Assembly (NCBI GenBank): GCA_016721305.1
Contig: JADKIH010000018.1
Span: 1 to 63,250, forward strand
Direction of reading: 5' to 3'
Source: Bacteroidota bacterium
Lineage (GTDB): Bacteria; Bacteroidota; Bacteroidia; AKYH767-A; 2013-40CM-41-45
Length of the DNA: 63,250 bases
Part shown: in pieces, positions 57,967 through 63,250 of the stretch
How positions within the stretch are numbered: position 1 is the stretch's first letter
How the letters are laid out: each line of letters starts with the position of its first letter
Notes under the pieces: model-generated
Told to the model about the DNA's origin: nothing
Database searches by the model: none
Seen by the model: only the letters and a program-made list of their open reading frames with translations
Translations under genes and position numbers: made by a program

Positions 57967-60900
57967 ATGAATGCGAAGCTTTCCCACCACAAGCTTGGCA
58001 GTTTTAAAAATGGGGCCATCCACACACTGGCCCTATTTTTTTTCTGCTTAGTACTCTGCACACATGCAGCACTGGCCACCGTAACAATTACCAAAGCCTC
58101 AGGAGGAACGACAATTTCAGCCGACAAAGCTGCAAATGCTACCTCGCCAGCCTACAGCACGTTAGGTAACATTGTTATTACGGAAGGAGCCAATGCAGAC
58201 TTCTCAGCAGGAACTGCCGTGACTTTTACGATTAATGCTCCTACGGGCTGGTCGTTTAACACGGCAGCTGCTGTTACAGTTTCTGTAACTGCTGCCCGAA
58301 ATATAACCGGTCAAACTGTTTCTTCGATAACGGCTTCGACTATTACCGTAACCTTTAATGTCACCGGGACAACGTTAGCCGATAAGCTGACGGTGACCGG
58401 TGTTCAGGTTCGAGCCACCGATGGTGGTAATCCGAACGTAACAACCAATCTCACCTCAGGTGGAACGGCTGTTATAACAGGTTGTGCGGCAGGTACGCTT
58501 TTAGGTGCACTCAAGCAAGTGGTAGGTGCAACCAGCAGATTAGTGATAACACTACCGGGACAAACTTTTACTGATGCAACGACGTTCGCTGCCAGTGGAA
58601 ATAGTGGCACGGTAACGAATCAAACAGCAAGCACTTCATTTACGATTACAAAAATTCGCGCAACTGATCAGTTTTATAACGTTGCTACTTCTTATACTGG
58701 AACAAAAACCTTGACGTATACCGGTCCTCAAACTGCTGTTACGTCGCCTTCATATGTTACAACCGTAGGATTCACAAGCGGTGCATCGACTACCGTTTTA
58801 ACCACGACACTTAAAAAATCTGGATCCACAACAATTACTGTTACCGATGGGACTGTACCCGGTCAGGCAAGTTCTGCACTTACGGTTATGCCGGGAGCGC
58901 TAAACAATTATTTAGTTGAATCTTCGTCCGGAGGGAATATCAGTACTCAAACGGCGGGCACTCCGTTTACCATCCGAATAAAAGCAAGGGATGTCGAGAA
59001 TAATCTTGACAGCGCCGGAACAAATAACTTTACCGGCACCGTTGTTATTTCAAGCACGGGAACTTTGACAACAAAAAATAACACATCGGCAGCATTTACT
59101 GCAGGGGTGCTTTCTTCGCATTCAGTAAATTTCAGTGTCGGAGGAACATTTACGATAACGGCTACTAAAACAGCCGGCATTCAAGCAGGAACGAGCAATT
59201 CGTTTACCGTGAACAATCCGGTTCCCGCCATCAGCTTATTATCTCCTTCTTGCGTCAGCACAGGAGCTTCAACTTTTACTCTCACGGTAACAGGATCGAA
59301 TTTCAATCCGGCTTCTGTCGTGTATCTCGATGGTGTTGCTAAAACAACGACGTTCGTTTCTGCAACAAGTTTAACGGCAAGCATTCCTGCATCAGATGTA
59401 CTTTCATCGGGTGTAAAATTAATTTCAGTTACCAATCCAACTCCGGGTGGTGGAACATCGTCAACTTTACCAATGACGGTAAGCTTAACTCCGGTTATCA
59501 ATACTCAGCCTGTTTCTCAAACGGTTTGTTTGGGAACATCGATTAATTTCAGCGTGAGTGCTACCGGAATCGGAATGACATATCAGTGGAAAAAGAATGG
59601 TGTTGCATTGACTAACGGAGGACATATTTCCGGAGCGACGACAAATTCTTTATCGATTTCTACTGCCGATCTTTCAGATTCATCATCATTTTATACATGT
59701 GTTATTTCGAGCACATGTTATCCGGATGTTACTTCATCAACGGTCGTACTTCATGTAGATTCAACAACAGCAGCCGGATCGATTTCAGGTGCGACTAGTG
59801 TTTGTACCGGTGTCAATTCAGGAAGTCTTACGTTGACAGGCTACACAGGAACGATTCTTGGTTGGGAGTATTCAACGGATAATTTTGTGTCAGATATTAA
59901 TGCAATTGCAAATACAACAGACGTTCAGAATTTTTCCAATCTGACGACAACTACATCTTATCGTGCCATTGTGCAGAGTGGAGTTTGTTCACAAGCAACA
60001 TCCGCTGCAGCAACCATTACGGTAAACAGTTTGCCCCTAGATCCGACAAACCCTACTGCATCTTTCCCTCAGTGTAACGACAGTACTATTACCCTTACAC
60101 GCGGAGGAACAGGGTTGGGAGAGACACAATATTGGCAGAGTTCGCCAACCGGAACTAATACTGCATTGTCAGGACTTACACATTCAGTGTCTGCTTCAGG
60201 TACATACTATATTCGCGCACAAAATAATACTACCGAATGCTGGAGTGATGGTGCCGGAAGTGTAACCGTAACTTTGAATCCAAATACAGGAAGTTCAGCA
60301 AGTGCATCCATCTGTGATGGCGCTGTATTTACTTTACCTGATGGAGCTACGGCGACGACAAGTGGCGTTTATTATTCTCATTTAACAAATTCGAATGGTT
60401 GTGATTCAACGGTTACAACAACATTGACGGTTATTCCGAACTCCTCATCATCACAAACCCTTTCTGTTTGCGACGGAGTAACGGTAACATTGCCTGATGG
60501 AGTAGTGGTTGGCACAACAGGAATTTATACATCACATATTCCGAATGCTGCGGGTTGTGATTCAACAATCACTACAAACCTGACAGTAATTCCAAATACA
60601 TCTTCAACTCAGAACGTTTCAATCTGCGACGGTTCAAGTCATACATTGGCTGACGGAGTTGTTGTATCGACTGCCGGTACTTATACATCGCATATTTCGA
60701 ATGTTGCCGGTTGTGATTCAACAATTACTACGAACTTAACAGTACTTCCGAATACAAGCTCAACTCAAAACGTTTCAATCTGCGACGGTTCAAGTCACAC
60801 ATTGGCTGACGGAGTTGTTGTATCGACTGCGGGAACATATACATCGCACATTTTGAATGTTGCCGGTTGTGATTCAACGATTACAACGAACTTGACGCTT

Positions 60901-63250
60901 ATCCCGAATACTTCATCAACTCAGAACGTTTCAATTTGCGACGGTTCTAGCCACACTTTGGCTGATGGAGTAGTAGTTTCGACTGCGGGAACATTTGTTT
61001 CTCATATTCCGAATGCTGCAGGTTGTGATTCAACGATTACGACTAACCTTTCATTGATTCCGAATACATCTTCAACTCAGAACGTTTCGATTTGTGCAGG
61101 TTCAACCCACACATTGGCTGACGGTGTTGTTGTTTCAACCGCAGGTACATTTACTTCACACATCGCAAACGCAGCAGGTTGCGATTCTACGATTACTACG
61201 AACTTGACGGTTATTCCAAATACTTCTTCAACTCAGGACGTTTCAATCTGTGCAGGTTCTAGCCATACATTGGCTGACGGAGTTGTTGTATCGACTGCCG
61301 GAGCTTATACATCTCACATTTCGAATGCAGCCGGTTGTGATTCTACGATCACTACGAACCTGACTGTTATTCCGAATACTTCATCAACTCAGAACGTGTC
61401 AATTTGCGACGGTTCTAGCCACACTTTGGCTGATGGAGTAGTAGTTTCAGCTGCCGGAACATTTGTTTCGCATATTGCGAATGCTGCGGGTTGTGATTCA
61501 ACGATTACTACGAACCTGACTGTTATTCCAAATACAAGCTTAACTCAGAACGTTTCTATTTGTGCAGGTTCTAGCCACACATTGGCTGACGGAATTGTTT
61601 ATCGACTGCCGGAACTTATACTTCGCATATTTCAAATGCAGCCGGTTGTGATTCTACGATCACTACGAACTTAACCATTATTCCGAATACTTCATCAACT
61701 CAGAACGTTTCAATCTGCGACGGTTCTAGCCACACATTGGCTGACGGAGTAGTAGTTTCGACTGCCGGAACATTTGTTTCGCACATTTCTAATGTTGCGG
61801 GTTGTGATTCAACGATTACTACGAACTTGACGGTTATTCCAAATACATCATCAACACAGAACGTTTCAATCTGCGATGGTTCTAGCCACACATTGGCTGA
61901 CGGAGTTGTAGTTTCAGCTGCCGGAACATTTGTTTCGCATATTGCGAATGCTGCAGGATGTGATTCAACGATTACAACGAACTTGACACTTATCCCGAAT
62001 ACTTCATCAACTCAGAACGTGTCAATTTGCGACGGTTCTAGCCACACATTGGCTGACGGAGTAGTAGTTTCAGCTGCCGGAACATTTGTTTCGCATATTG
62101 CGAATGCTGCAGGTTGTGATTCAACGATTACGACTAACCTTTCATTGATTCCGAATACTTCATCAACTCAGAACGTGTCAATTTGCGACGGTTCTAGCCA
62201 CACATTGGCTGACGGAGTTGTTGTATCGACTGCCGGAACATATACATCGCACATTTCGAATGCTGCAGGTTGTGATTCAACGATCACTACGAACCTGACG
62301 GTTATCCCGAATACAAGCTCAACTCAAAACGTATCCATCTGTGCAGGTTCATCGCACACATTGGCTGATGGAGTAGTAGTTTCGACTGCTGGAACTTATA
62401 CATCACATATTGCTAATGCTGCGGGTTGTGATTCTACGATTACAACGAACTTGACTGTTATTCCGAATACTTCATCCACTCAGAACGTTTCAATTTGCGA
62501 CGGTTCTAGTCACACTTTGGCTGACGGTGTAGTAGTTTCAACTGCGGGAACATTTGTTTCTCATATTGCGAATGCTGCAGGTTGTGATTCAACGATTACG
62601 ACTAACCTTTCATTGATTCCGAATACTTCATCAACTCAGAACGTGTCAATTTGCGACGGTTCTAGCCACACATTGGCTGACGGTGTAGTAGTTTCGACTG
62701 CCGGAACATTTACTTCTCACATTGCGAATGCTGCAGGTTGTGATTCGACTATCACTACGAACTTGACTGTTATTCCAAATACAAGCTCAACTCAAAACGT
62801 ATCCATCTGTGCAGGTTCATCGCACACATTGGCTGACGGTGTTGTTGTTTCAACTGCAGGTACATTTACTTCACACATCGCGAATGTGGCCGGTTGTGAC
62901 TCTACGATCACTACGAACTTGACGGTTATTCCAAATACTACTTCAACTCAGAACGTTTCCATCTGTGCAGGTTCATCGCACACATTGGCTGACGGAGTTG
63001 TAGTTTCAGCTGCCGGAACATTTGTTTCGCATATTGCGAATGCTGCAGGTTGTGATTCTACGATTACAACGAACTTGACAGTTATTCCAAATACAAGCTC
63101 AACTCAGAACGTTTCCATCTGTGCAGGTTCATCGCACACATTGGCTGACGGAGTTGTAGTTTCTACTGCGGGAACATTCACATCGCATATTTCAAATGCT
63201 GCAGGTTGTGATTCTACGATTACAACGAACTTGACAGTTATTCCAAATAC
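57967..63250 (+). CDS. Giant repetitive adhesin-like protein, at least 19 units of 52 residues, runs off window; one frameshift
   Basis: At least 1,761 codons. Signal peptide ends near HAALA. The N-terminal 400 residues (TITKASGGTTISADKAANA, IRATDQFYNVATSYTGTKTLTY) are paralogous to the 42783 protein. Ig-like modules follow. From about 60300 come tandem 52-residue (156 bp) units with SICDGSSHTLADGVVVSTAG and NAAGCDSTITTNLTVIPN, 17 highly alike and two diverged. A missing base near 61599 (GIV-V-STAG read as GIVYRL) breaks the frame; the open frame resumes to 63250. No C-terminal sorting domain is in view. A T9SS tail is expected beyond the edge. Confidence 0.88.
60457..63250 (+). repeat. Tandem 156-bp repeat array inside the 57967 gene
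   Basis: The NVSIC word recurs at 60613, 60769, 60925, 61081, 61237, 61393 and 61549, then (after a one-base loss) 61704, 61860 and every 156 bases to 63108. Units differ by a few changes (D/A after SIC, FV/YT/FT, ANA/SNA/SNV) in mosaic order. The array continues past the window edge. Confidence 0.95.

Noticed and set aside
60457..63250. Regular repeats resembling a CRISPR array
   Set aside because: Period is 156 bases with no unique spacers, and the repeats are in frame within a coding sequence.

Overview
The window is chromosomal DNA of a member of the Bacteroidota, probably a Chitinophagales/Sphingobacteriales-like environmental lineage. The evidence is: promoters with the phylum-specific -7 box TAnnTTTG, several with TTG 18-20 bases upstream; a fused SecDF with a low-complexity Ala/Ser/Asp insert; a bacterial sphingolipid cluster; and seven or more very large secreted proteins built from PKD, SprB, SBBP or choice-of-anchor domains with type IX secretion (T9SS) C-terminal sorting domains.

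Layout. 0-20 kb is mostly housekeeping and signalling: secDF (cut by the window edge), tatA, a T9SS cargo, sppA, folK, a deoxynucleoside kinase, an OmpA/TSP3 porin-like protein, a TrmH-type methyltransferase divergent from mutS, a 7-TM protein/histidine kinase/NarL regulator locus, a DODA-type dioxygenase, a cNMP-domain histidine kinase and small secreted proteins. 20-30 kb holds a choice-of-anchor L/PKD/T9SS-B giant, a luciferase-like monooxygenase, a CxxCH-bearing choice-of-anchor V giant and OsmC. 30.5-34 kb is a compact three-gene ceramide cluster (SDR reductase, serine palmitoyltransferase, GNAT-type N-acyltransferase). 34-42 kb is a stress and envelope block: CBS protein, REC-Crp regulator, Hsp20, an alpha/beta hydrolase that lost its nucleophile, mlaEFD, an eRF1-like small protein and a universal stress protein. 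42-55 kb is four T9SS cargo genes. Then come tRNA-Leu and tRNA-Gly, a DnaQ/GIY-YIG fusion nuclease, and an adhesin-like protein with at least 19 repeats of 156 bp running off the right edge.

Two things cut across the window. First, many genes are interrupted by single-base frameshifts (often a missing base in a T, A or G run) or by one in-frame stop, including mutS. The pattern looks more like uncorrected sequencing error than decay, and the interrupted genes are annotated here as joined units. Second, the intergenic spaces carry a distinctive repeat landscape: short tandem arrays of about 7 bp units arranged as inverted arms around terminators, a 94-97 bp hairpin element in three copies, and a MITE-like inverted-repeat element in two copies.

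The best candidates for something not well described are the intergenic inverted heptamer arrays, the three-copy hairpin element, and the 13.0-15.7 kb locus in which paired CCGTAG-AA-CTACGG palindromes precede a small unknown protein, a 7-TM protein and a two-component system.
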